Of a stretch of DNA of 9,808 nucleotides, positions 1 to 5,517 are shown piece by piece (positions within the stretch are counted from its first letter, which is position 1; each line of letters opens with the position of its first letter). The position numbers and the translations under genes were made by a program. Source of the DNA: Gallionella sp. (GTDB lineage: Bacteria > Pseudomonadota > Gammaproteobacteria > Burkholderiales > Gallionellaceae); contig JANLID010000300.1 in assembly GCA_024654105.1 (NCBI GenBank), positions 1 through 9,808 of the forward strand, read 5' to 3'. The notes below the pieces were generated by a model. That model was not told where the DNA came from, did no database searches, and was given only the letters and a program-made list of their open reading frames with translations.

Positions 1-1527
1 GTTGCCCGCGTATTCCAGTAGCAGGAATTCGTTCTCGCCCTCGCCGAGGTCGAGGTTCATCAAGCCCCGATAGCGCGCGATGCCATGCTGCTCGTGCACC
101 ACCGGGTCGCCCGGCTTGAGCTCGGACAGGTCGCGCAACATACTCTCGACGTTGCTCTTCTTCGCGGCGCGGGAAGCGCGCGTTCGCGCTTGCTGCGCGT
201 AGAGTTCGCTCTCGGTGACGATGGCAAGATTTTCTTTCGTCAGAATGAAACCGTTGCCGAGAGTCGCGACAGAGAGCATGAATTTTTCTTTGGCCGCAAG
301 AAATCCGGCGTAGTTTTCACACAGTGCGGGATTAAGTCCGTAGCCTTGCAGGTACTCCGCCATGATCTCGCGCCGCCCGAGACTGTCGGCGAGCAGCAGC
401 ACGCGGCCCCGGTAGTCCTGCAGGAAATCCTGGAAGGCTTGCGTGGGAATGTCGGCGCGGCGGTTTACCGCGATGGCGGGAATGGCGGCGGTGGGGCAAA
501 CAGTCAGATTTGCGCCCTCGCTTGCGTTGGCGGCAATATCCAACCGCGCAAACTCTTTCAGCCGAATGAAGAACTGTTCTCCATCCAGGAACAATTCCTT
601 CGGTTCCAGCAGCGGGCGTTGCGGATCGCCGCGCAACAGGTTGTAGCGCGATGCGGCATCCTGCGTAAATTGCCGGATCGCAGTATCGATATCGTGATGC
701 AGACACAGCGTGGCATTCGCGGGCAGGTAGTCGAGCAGGGTTGCGGTCTGTTCGAAGAACAGCGGCAGGTAATATTCGATTCCGTTCGGGGCGATGCCTT
801 TGCTCACGTCCTTGTAGATGCGCGATTTGGACGGGTCGCCCTCGAAGCGTTCGCGGAAACGCTGGCGGAAATTCGCCTGGCCTTTTTCGTCGAGCGGAAA
901 TTCGCGCGCGGGCAGCAGGCGAATCTCCGGAACCGGGTACAGGGTGCGCTGCGTGTCCACATCAAAAGTGGCGACAGTCTCGATCTCGTCATCGAACAGA
1001 TCAATGCGATAGGGCAACGCGCTGCCCATCGGGAACAGATCGATCAACCCGCCGCGCACACAGTATTCGCCGGGTGTGAGCACCTGTTGTACGTGGGTAT
1101 AGCCTGCCAGCGTCATTTGTTCGCGCAGTCCGTTCAAATCGAGCTTGTCTCCGCGCTTCAAAAAAAAGGTGTAGGCGGCGAGATAGCTCACCGGCGGCAG
1201 CGGATACAGCGCGGTGGTGATTGGCACCACGACCACATCGCAGGCGTGCGTGCGAATCTGGTGCAGGGTGGCCAAACGCTCCGAGATCAAATCCTGATGC
1301 GGCGAGAAATGGTCATAGGGCAGCGTCTCCCAGTCCGGCAGCAGGTGCACGCGCAGATCGGGTGCGAAAAACGGAATTTCTTCCAGCAGCCGCTGCGCCT
1401 CCAGCGCATTCGCGGCGATCACTGCCAGCGGCGAATGCTGCGCGGCATATTGCGCCAGCGCCAAAGCATCGGACGAGCCGATCAACTGCGAGTAGTGCGG
1501 GCGGGGATGGCGGGACTGGAGCAGCAT
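1..1527 (-). CDS. mfd: Transcription-repair coupling factor Mfd, N-terminal part (runs off left edge)
   Basis: Mfd removes RNA polymerase stalled at DNA lesions and recruits UvrA to start nucleotide excision repair. The 509 codons present hold the UvrB-like N-terminal region and the beginning of the RNA-polymerase-interacting (CarD-like) domain. Recognisable stretches are LPDWETLPYDHFSPHQDLIS near residues 63-82, TPGEYCVRGGLIDLFP in the second UvrB-like part, and KPGDPVVHEQHGIARYRG at about residues 471-488, where the RNAP-binding domain starts. The ATP-driven translocase and C-terminal D7 domain lie outside the window. The ATG at 1525-1527 is the only plausible start; upstream codons are open but contain no ATG, GTG or TTG. 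No strong Shine-Dalgarno is visible. An 8-base A run on the plus strand (1160-1167) encodes part of the sequence YTFFLKRG, which fits the family, so the frame is intact. The gene is divergent from the toxin-antitoxin module and ispD. Confidence 0.96.
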   Translation of the reverse strand, partial: MLLQSRHPRPHYSQLIGSSDALALAQYAAQHSPLAVIAANALEAQRLLEEIPFFAPDLRVHLLPDWETLPYDHFSPHQDLISERLATLHQIRTHACDVVVVPITTALYPLPPVSYLAAYTFFLKRGDKLDLNGLREQMTLAGYTHVQQVLTPGEYCVRGGLIDLFPMGSALPYRIDLFDDEIETVATFDVDTQRTLYPVPEIRLLPAREFPLDEKGQANFRQRFRERFEGDPSKSRIYKDVSKGIAPNGIEYYLPLFFEQTATLLDYLPANATLCLHHDIDTAIRQFTQDAASRYNLLRGDPQRPLLEPKELFLDGEQFFIRLKEFARLDIAANASEGANLTVCPTAAIPAIAVNRRADIPTQAFQDFLQDYRGRVLLLADSLGRREIMAEYLQGYGLNPALCENYAGFLAAKEKFMLSVATLGNGFILTKENLAIVTESELYAQQARTRASRAAKKSNVESMLRDLSELKPGDPVVHEQHGIARYRGLMNLDLGEGENEFLLLEYAGN

Positions 1528-1554
1528 GGCAAGGTAGTCTATGGAAAGGCGCGC

Positions 1555-1585
1555 ATTATAGTGGAGCCTTCTTCTTCTTTTGACA
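1555..1585 (-). promoter_or_regulatory. Probable mfd promoter
   Basis: On the minus strand a perfect TATAAT occupies 1555-1560, 27 bases before the mfd ATG, giving a predicted start near 1548 and a leader of about 20 bases. The -35 region at the right distance (about 1578-1583, TCAAAA) is a poor match to TTGACA. It overlaps the -35 box of the divergent antitoxin promoter, so the two promoters occupy opposite faces of the same few bases. This is inferred from sequence only. Confidence 0.5.
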
Positions 1586-1608
1586 TGCCAAACATGTACA
1601 TGTAGTAT
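1580..1608 (+). promoter_or_regulatory. Promoter of the toxin-antitoxin operon
   Basis: A perfect -35 box TTGACA (1580-1585) is followed by a 17-base spacer and TAGTAT (1603-1608, four of six matches to TATAAT). The predicted start is around 1614-1616, some 20 bases before the antitoxin ATG at 1635. The spacer contains the first of two palindromes, and the second covers the predicted start, the arrangement expected of an autorepressed TA promoter. Confidence 0.65.
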
Positions 1609-1623
1609 TTGCCATGTACATGG
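1592..1623. promoter_or_regulatory. Paired palindromic operator, probably for the antitoxin or TA complex
   Basis: Two perfect 12-bp palindromes, ACATGTACATGT (1592-1603) and CCATGTACATGG (1612-1623), share the 10-bp core CATGTACATG. Their centres are 20 bp apart, about two helical turns, so two dimers could bind on one face of the DNA. The first lies between the -35 and -10 boxes and touches the -10; the second covers the expected transcription start. Phd/YefM-type antitoxins commonly repress their own promoter by binding such paired palindromes, cooperatively with the toxin. The assignment to this antitoxin is inference from position. Confidence 0.7.
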
Positions 1624-1634
1624 AAGGGGGTGTC

Positions 1635-1877
1635 ATGAAGAAATTGACCTTGACGACTTTGCGCCAGCAGATATTCCAGATCGCGGACGAGGTGCTGGTA
1701 ACGGGCGAGCCGGTGAGTATCGAACGTAACGGCAAGATACTGCTGCTGAGTCCGGCTGCCCGGGCCAAACCAACCAAACACCTGAAGCTGAAACGCCGGA
1801 AACTCATCAGCGGCGACGCCGGGTCTTTGTCTATGGAGAAGGTCGGAGAATGGCGCGAAGTGGAAAATCTGGCATAG
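1635..1877 (+). CDS. Phd/YefM-like antitoxin of a type II toxin-antitoxin module
   Basis: This 80-residue protein should bind and neutralise the PIN toxin encoded next to it and act as DNA-binding autorepressor. The N-terminal half (LTLTTLRQQIFQIADEVLVT, then GEPVSIERNGKILLLSP to about residue 40) follows the Phd/YefM fold pattern: a helix after a short strand, the GEPV-I-RNGK turn, then a hydrophobic strand. A basic linker (KHLKLKRRK, residues 48-56) leads to a C-terminal segment with W73 and acidic residues (EWREVENLA), the part expected to wrap round the toxin. The start at 1635 is chosen because a purine-rich ribosome site (GGAAGGGGG, 1622-1630) precedes it. An in-frame ATG at 1614 lies in the operator and near the predicted transcript start. 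The last 28 bases overlap the toxin gene. Family assignment is by pattern; the subtype is uncertain. Confidence 0.8.
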   Translation: MKKLTLTTLRQQIFQIADEVLVTGEPVSIERNGKILLLSPAARAKPTKHLKLKRRKLISGDAGSLSMEKVGEWREVENLA

Positions 1878-2248
1878 TCCACTTCGACACGCACATCGTG
1901 TGCTGGTTGTATGAGGGCCGCACCGAACTGCTCACGCCTGCGGCGATGCGGGCGATTGAAACCGGCCTGTTGCAAGTCTCGCCCGTAGTGCAACTGGAGC
2001 TGGCTTATCTGCATGAAATCGGGCGCATCAATCGAAGCGGCAACTTTGTGCTGGAGGCGCTGGCCAAGGACATCGGTTTGAGCGTGGCGGATGTGTCTTT
2101 CGCACAAATGGTGAAGGTGGCAGAAACGCTGTCCTGGACGCGTGACCCGTTCGACCGCATGATCGTGGCGCACGCCGGAATTGCCGATGCGTTGCTGGTG
2201 AGCAAAGATGTCTTGATCCGTAAACACTGCACGAGTGTGGTCTGGTAA
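1850..2248 (+). CDS. vapC: PIN-domain ribonuclease toxin, VapC-like
   Basis: The 132-residue protein is a single PIN domain, a magnesium-dependent RNase that in VapC-type toxins cuts tRNA, rRNA or mRNA when the antitoxin is lost. All expected acidic metal ligands are visible: D13 in the N-terminal FDTHIVCW motif, E50 in VVQLELAYL, D99 and D102 in TRDPFDRMIVAHA, and D120 in LLVSKD. The toxin therefore looks catalytically intact. The length is normal for the family. The ATG at 1850 overlaps the antitoxin end by 28 bases, and its likely Shine-Dalgarno (GAAGG, 1838-1842) lies inside the antitoxin gene, so translation is probably coupled. The toxin stop is followed after two bases by the ispD ATG, which is unusual because it ties a toxin to an essential gene. 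The RNA target cannot be told from the sequence. Confidence 0.88.
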   Translation: MARSGKSGIVHFDTHIVCWLYEGRTELLTPAAMRAIETGLLQVSPVVQLELAYLHEIGRINRSGNFVLEALAKDIGLSVADVSFAQMVKVAETLSWTRDPFDRMIVAHAGIADALLVSKDVLIRKHCTSVVW

Positions 2249-2250
2249 AC

Positions 2251-2931
2251 ATGTCCAATTATTACGCCCTCGTTCCCGCCGCCGGTTTTGGCGCACGCAT
2301 GGGACATGAGTTGCCCAAGCAATATCTGCCGCTGGCCGGGCAGCCGCTGATTTTTCACGCGTTGAATACGCTATGCGCCAGCCCGGAGATCGATACGGTG
2401 TTCGTAGTGCTGGCTCCCGGCGACACGCTGTTCCACACCTGCGACTGGTCGCGCTTCGGCGACAAGCTGCAAGCGCTGTATTGCGGCGGGACGACGCGCG
2501 CGGAAAGCGTGCTGAACGGGCTGCTGGCTTCGGAGCTGGAACCAGACGACTGGGTGCTGGTGCATGACGCGGCGCGCCCCTGTTTGACGCGAGCGCACCT
2601 CGCCAAGCTGATTAGCGAATTGCGCGACGATGAGGTGGGTGGCATCCTCGCCGTGCCGGTGGCGGATACGCTGAAGCGCGCCGACGATAGGCAGCGCATC
2701 GCCCGCACCGAAGAGCGCGCGGGATTGTGGCAGGCGCAGACGCCGCAGATGTTCCGCGCCGGGCTGCTGGCGCAGGCGTTGCAGCAGTGCAAGACGGTGA
2801 CGGACGAGGCGTCGGCAGTCGAGGCATTGGGCTTGCATCCGAAACTGGTATTGAGCGAATCGAGCAATTTCAAGGTGACCTATCCGCAGGACTTGCTGCT
2901 GGCGGAGTTGCTGCTTAAAGAAAAAATGTAA
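2251..2931 (+). CDS. ispD: 2-C-methyl-D-erythritol 4-phosphate cytidylyltransferase IspD
   Basis: IspD transfers CMP from CTP to methylerythritol 4-phosphate, the third step of the MEP pathway to isoprenoid precursors, in the cytosol. The 226-residue length is normal. Motifs in order: AAGFGARMG with R16 and PKQY with K23 (CTP phosphate binding), GGTTRAESV (79-87), VHDAARP (104-110, with D106 near the metal), VPVADTLKR, LWQAQTPQMF, TDEASA and NFKVTYPQDL near the C-terminus. All look intact. The ATG at 2251 starts two bases after the PIN toxin stop and has only a weak GGTCTGG ahead of it, which suggests coupling to toxin translation. No separate promoter was recognised. The next gene, ispF, works two steps later in the same pathway, and a REP-like repeat lies between the two. 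Confidence 0.97.
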   Translation: MSNYYALVPAAGFGARMGHELPKQYLPLAGQPLIFHALNTLCASPEIDTVFVVLAPGDTLFHTCDWSRFGDKLQALYCGGTTRAESVLNGLLASELEPDDWVLVHDAARPCLTRAHLAKLISELRDDEVGGILAVPVADTLKRADDRQRIARTEERAGLWQAQTPQMFRAGLLAQALQQCKTVTDEASAVEALGLHPKLVLSESSNFKVTYPQDLLLAELLLKEKM

Positions 2932-2972
2932 GCCGGGCTATGCCCGACATGGTGGGCGTAGCCCACCCTACG
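2932..2972 (-). repeat. REP-like element: two adjacent short hairpins between ispD and ispF
   Basis: Immediately after the ispD stop come two palindromes: CGGGC-TAT-GCCCG (2934-2946) and the stronger GGTGGGC-GTA-GCCCACC (2951-2967), followed by CTAC. Read on the minus strand the element begins with GTAG and then a 7-bp stem with a 3-base loop. This is the layout of bacterial REP sequences, which carry a GTAG head and are associated with RAYT transposases. There is no T-run, so it is not a classical terminator, though the hairpins could stabilise the ispD end of the transcript. Confidence 0.65.
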
Positions 2973-2992
2973 AAATACGCGGGGGAAGTGCA

Positions 2993-3466
2993 ATGCGAAT
3001 CGGACAGGGATTTGATGTTCATCAACTGGTAGCGGGGCGCAAGCTGATTATCGGCGGCGTGGGAATTCCATACAGCAAGGGGCTGCTCGGTCATTCCGAT
3101 GCCGACGTGCTGCTGCACGCGATCAGCGATGCGCTGCTCGGCGCGGCGGCGCTGGGCGACATCGGCAGGCATTTCGCCGACACCGACGCGAAGTTCAAGG
3201 ATATCGACAGCCGCATCCTGCTGCGCGAAGCGCTGCATCTGGTGCGCGAACAGGGCTATCGCGTCGGCAACGTGGATGCGACGATCATCGCGCAGGCGCC
3301 GAAAATGGCGCCGCATATCTTTCAGATGGTTGAGAACATTGCGTCCGACCTGCGCGTGGAGCGTAGCGCGGTCAACGTCAAGGCGACCACCACCGAACAA
3401 CTGGGGTTCAGCGGGCGCGGCGAGGGGGTCGCGGCGCAGGCCGTAGTGTTACTGCTGGCAGATTGA
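2993..3466 (+). CDS. ispF: 2-C-methyl-D-erythritol 2,4-cyclodiphosphate synthase IspF
   Basis: IspF cyclises CDP-methylerythritol 2-phosphate to the 2,4-cyclodiphosphate with release of CMP, and works as a trimer with zinc at the subunit interfaces. At 157 residues it has the usual length. The zinc ligands D8 and H10 (in RIGQGFDVH) and H42 (in GHSDADVLLHA) are present, as is the substrate-binding segment KATTTEQLGFSGRGEG near the C-terminus. The ATG at 2993 is preceded by a strong purine-rich site (GGGGGAAG, 2981-2988), so unlike ispD it has its own ribosome entry. It follows ispD by 61 bases that are mostly occupied by the REP-like hairpins. ispD and ispF are often adjacent or fused in proteobacteria, which supports both calls. 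Confidence 0.97.
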   Translation: MRIGQGFDVHQLVAGRKLIIGGVGIPYSKGLLGHSDADVLLHAISDALLGAAALGDIGRHFADTDAKFKDIDSRILLREALHLVREQGYRVGNVDATIIAQAPKMAPHIFQMVENIASDLRVERSAVNVKATTTEQLGFSGRGEGVAAQAVVLLLAD

Positions 3467-3486
3467 TGATGATAATAATTGTTTGC

Positions 3487-3536
3487 AGGGCGGGCTTTGT
3501 CCGCCGGATAAAGATGCCGGGCGGAGCCCGGCCTAC
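3487..3536 (-). repeat. REP-like element: two hairpins between ispF and tsaB
   Basis: A weaker palindrome GGCGG-N7-CCGCC (3489-3505) is followed after ten bases by a strong one, GCCGGGC-GGA-GCCCGGC (3516-3532), then CTAC at 3533-3536. On the minus strand this reads GTAG, a 7-bp stem with 3-base loop, a spacer and a second stem: the same architecture as the element after ispD. It ends only six bases before the tsaB ATG, so it occupies the tsaB leader where a ribosome site would be expected. Confidence 0.65.
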
Positions 3537-3542
3537 CTGTTG

Positions 3543-4220
3543 ATGCGTGTATTAGCTTTGGAAACTTCCACCGAATACTGCTCGGTCGCGCTATGGCAGG
3601 ACGGCACGATTGTGGAACGCAGCGAGCTGGTTGGGCAGAAGCATTCCGAGCTGCTGATCGCGATGCTGGACGGTGTGCTTCGGGATGCAGGATTCAGGAT
3701 TCAGGATATGGACGGCATCGCGTTCGGCATGGGGCCGGGGTCGTTCACCGGGGTGCGCATCGCCTGCGGCGCGGCGCAGGGCTTGGCGTTCGGCGCGAGT
3801 CTGCCGGTGGCTGGCGTGTGCACGTTGCAAGCACTGGCGGAGGCTTCCGGCAAACCGCGCGTGATTGCGGCGCTGGATGCGCGCATGGGCGAGTTGTATC
3901 TTGCCGCGTATGAGAAACATGATGAATGGAAGTGTGTGATCGAACCCTGCCTGTGCAAGCCGGACAGCGCACCTGCAATCGTTGGTGACGGCTGGTTTGG
4001 TTGCGGCAGCGGTTTCGCCATGCATGGTGCGGCGTTAAGTGGACGCTATGTTGAACAGTTACACGGCATGGATGGCGTTGCCGTCCCGCGGGCCGCCGCA
4101 ATTGCCGCGCTTGGCGCGGCGCAATTTGCGCAGGGTTGCGGCAAGGATGCGGCGGAGGCGTTGCCGCTGTATTTGCGCGACAAGGTGGCGCTGAAGACCT
4201 CTGAACGTGAAGGACGTTGA
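3543..4220 (+). CDS. tsaB: tRNA threonylcarbamoyladenosine biosynthesis protein TsaB
   Basis: TsaB is the non-catalytic partner of TsaD and TsaE in making t6A37 on tRNAs that read ANN codons. The 225-residue length fits. It has the ASKHA-fold opening (MRVLALETSTEYCSVAL), GQKHSELL around residues 31-38, the family signature GPGSFTG at 64-70 followed by VRI and AAQGLAFG, and ALDARMGELYLAAYE in the middle. It lacks the metal-binding HxxxH of TsaD, as expected for TsaB. I chose the ATG at 3543 because the protein aligns with the family from there; in-frame extension to a TTG at 3483 would translate the REP-like repeat. No clear Shine-Dalgarno is visible, since the repeat fills the leader. Three tandem CAGGAT(T/A) heptamers lie inside the gene at 3688-3708. 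The stop overlaps the rimI start. Confidence 0.94.
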   Translation: MRVLALETSTEYCSVALWQDGTIVERSELVGQKHSELLIAMLDGVLRDAGFRIQDMDGIAFGMGPGSFTGVRIACGAAQGLAFGASLPVAGVCTLQALAEASGKPRVIAALDARMGELYLAAYEKHDEWKCVIEPCLCKPDSAPAIVGDGWFGCGSGFAMHGAALSGRYVEQLHGMDGVAVPRAAAIAALGAAQFAQGCGKDAAEALPLYLRDKVALKTSEREGR

Positions 4221-4681
4221 TGCGCGCGATGACGCGGGCCGATGTGGATGCGGTGCTCGCCATCGAGCAGGCGGTGCAACGCTTTCCGTGGACGCGCGGC
4301 AATTTTACCGATGCGCTGGACAGCGGCTATCTGTGCCGCGTGGATGAAGCGGAAAACGGCGGGATTCGCGGTTACGCGATATTGATGCCGGCGGCGGACG
4401 ATGCAGAGCTGCTCAACATCGGCGTGTCACGGGCCGAGCAGCGCAAGGGATTGGGGCGCGCCATGCTGGCGGAGATGTTGACTGCGGTGCGTGCAAGAAA
4501 CATGCGGCGCGTGTTTCTCGAAGTGCGCCCGTCCAATGCCGCCGCGATTGCCTTGTATCGCAGTGCGGGTTTTGGCGAAATCAGCGTGCGGCATGGCTAT
4601 TATCAAAACGCGAGCGGTAGCGAGGATGCGCTGGTGATGGCGCACGAGGTGTGCAAAATGACGGGTGAATCGAATGGATAG
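4220..4681 (+). CDS. rimI: Ribosomal protein S18-alanine N-acetyltransferase RimI
   Basis: RimI is a GNAT-family enzyme that acetylates the N-terminal alanine of ribosomal protein S18 using acetyl-CoA. The 153 residues contain the N-terminal RFPWTRGNF signature (21-29), strand LLNIGVSRAEQ, the acetyl-CoA pyrophosphate-binding loop QRKGLGRA (74-81), and EVRPSNAAAIALYRSAGF. E101 and Y113 fall at the spacing of the general base and acid known from Salmonella RimI (E103 and Y115). The C-terminal GYYQ...EDALVM is typical. The start is the ATG at 4220, sharing one base with the tsaB stop (TGATG), with AAGGA at 4210-4214 as ribosome site. A TTG directly before it (4217) is less likely. tsaB-rimI adjacency is common in bacteria, and the overlap implies coupled translation. 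Confidence 0.95.
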   Translation: MRAMTRADVDAVLAIEQAVQRFPWTRGNFTDALDSGYLCRVDEAENGGIRGYAILMPAADDAELLNIGVSRAEQRKGLGRAMLAEMLTAVRARNMRRVFLEVRPSNAAAIALYRSAGFGEISVRHGYYQNASGSEDALVMAHEVCKMTGESNG

Positions 4682-5450
4682 AAATGAGGCGGTGCTGCGC
4701 GAGCTGAACCTGTACCCGCAATGGGTGCGGCGCGATGTGCCTGGGCAGTCCGAAGCGATAAACAATGTAGGGGCGATTCACGAATCGCCCGCGCAAACCG
4801 GCGCGATGAACACCGATAGGGCAATTGATGAAACAACTAGCCATTCCACTAGGCTGTCAAAAAACGACAACCAAGCGGCTGGTTATCATGAATTGCCCCT
4901 ACACTGGCCCGAGCTCAAGCAACAGGTGCGCGACTGCACCGCCTGCAAGCTGCGCGCCGGTTGCACGCAGACGGTGTTTGGCGTGGGCGACGAGCAGGCC
5001 GAGTGGCTGTTCGTCGGCGAAGGGCCGGGGGCGGATGAAGATGCGCAGGGCGAGCCGTTCGTCGGGCAGGCGGGCAAGCTGCTCGACAACATGCTGCTGG
5101 CGATCAAGCTCAGGCGCGGGAGAAATGTGTACATCGCCAATATCGTCAAATGCCGTCCGCCCAACAATCGTGCGCCTGCGGCGGATGAGATCGCGACCTG
5201 CCTGCCCTATCTGCAACGCCAGATTGCATTGATCAAACCCAAACTCATCGTCGCGCTGGGCAAGACTGCCGCCACCGCGTTGCTGGGGCGTGATGCGACA
5301 CTCGCCTCATTGCGCGGCACCTTGCACGATTTCAATGGCATTCCGCTGGTCGTCACCTACCACCCGGCTTACCTGCTGCGCAGCCCGATGGAGAAGGCCA
5401 AGGCATGGCAGGATTTGTGTTTTGCGGTGCAGACGGTGCACCAGAAATAG
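4674..5450 (+). CDS. Uracil-DNA glycosylase, family 4-type with [4Fe-4S] cluster
   Basis: This enzyme removes uracil from DNA and starts base excision repair. The catalytic part begins near residue 80. Four cysteines suited to a [4Fe-4S] cluster are C88 and C91 (CTAC), C160 (NIVKCRPP) and C176 (EIATC), with 15 residues between the last two. Motif A is GEGPGADEDAQGEPFVGQAG (115-134), and the DNA-binding motif is YHPAYLL (229-235). Older annotation calls such proteins phage SPO1 DNA polymerase-related. The N-terminus (MDRNEAVLRELNLYPQWVRR) is a short conserved element in related betaproteobacterial proteins, followed by a variable linker. Here that linker, residues 32-77, is encoded almost entirely by an inserted palindromic element of 138 bp, read in frame without stops. 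The start at 4674 (ATG) overlaps rimI by eight bases; a GTG at 4665 would add three residues. The catalytic domain seems intact, so the insertion is probably tolerated. Confidence 0.93.
   Translation: MDRNEAVLRELNLYPQWVRRDVPGQSEAINNVGAIHESPAQTGAMNTDRAIDETTSHSTRLSKNDNQAAGYHELPLHWPELKQQVRDCTACKLRAGCTQTVFGVGDEQAEWLFVGEGPGADEDAQGEPFVGQAGKLLDNMLLAIKLRRGRNVYIANIVKCRPPNNRAPAADEIATCLPYLQRQIALIKPKLIVALGKTAATALLGRDATLASLRGTLHDFNGIPLVVTYHPAYLLRSPMEKAKAWQDLCFAVQTVHQK
4766..4903. repeat. MITE/BIME-like element with 15-bp terminal inverted repeats, inside the glycosylase gene
   Basis: The ends are TGTAGGGGCGATTCA (4766-4780) and, as reverse complement of 4889-4903, TGTAGGGGCAATTCA: 14 of 15 bases match. 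The left end also forms its own perfect hairpin, GGGCGATTC-AC-GAATCGCCC (4771-4790). Inside are a partial extra copy of the end (AGGGCAATTGATGA, 4818-4831) and a small hairpin AACCA-N6-TGGTT (4869-4884). Total length is 138 bp, exactly 46 codons. Both ends carry the GTAG head seen in the REP-like elements around ispF, now in inverted orientation. No transposase and no obvious target-site duplication are visible, so it would depend on a protein encoded elsewhere. Confidence 0.75.
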
Positions 5451-5452
5451 CA

Positions 5453-5481
5453 TTCTGTTTATGACTGGTACATGCTACAGT
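5453..5481 (+). promoter_or_regulatory. Possible promoter of the diguanylate cyclase gene
   Basis: In the 67-base gap after the glycosylase, TGCTACAGT (5473-5481) resembles an extended -10 (TGn plus TACAGT, four of six matches). The -35 position (about 5453-5458, TTCTGT) is weak. A 5-bp inverted repeat GGTAC-N8-GTACC (5467-5484) straddles the -10 and could be a regulator site or chance. This is a tentative call. Confidence 0.3.
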
Positions 5482-5517
5482 ACCCGCGCATAGGTCATAT
5501 CAGCGAGGACAAATGGC

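Noticed and set aside
1160..1167. Run of eight A (T on the coding strand) in mfd as a programmed frameshift or sequencing error
   Set aside because: The reading frame gives YTFFLKRG, which fits Mfd proteins on both sides of the run, so no shift is needed.
85..1605. Long plus-strand open frame of about 506 codons opposite mfd
   Set aside because: It is antisense to a clear Mfd coding sequence, its translation is rich in Arg, Gln and Ala with no recognisable domain, and it is a by-product of codon bias in GC-rich mfd.
1614..1634. Upstream ATG at 1614 as antitoxin start
   Set aside because: It lies within the second palindrome at about the predicted transcription start and has no ribosome site, whereas the ATG at 1635 has GGAAGGGGG ahead of it.
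1556..2296. Minus-strand open frames across the TA module and ispD start
   Set aside because: They are antisense to genes with clear motifs and ribosome sites, and show no domain pattern.
2951..2971. Hairpin after ispD as a rho-independent terminator
   Set aside because: The stem is strong, but no T-run follows on the plus strand and the sequence matches the repeat architecture seen elsewhere in the window.
3483..3542. TTG at 3483 as tsaB start
   Set aside because: It would add 20 residues translated from the REP-like repeat; family similarity begins with MRVLALETS at 3543.
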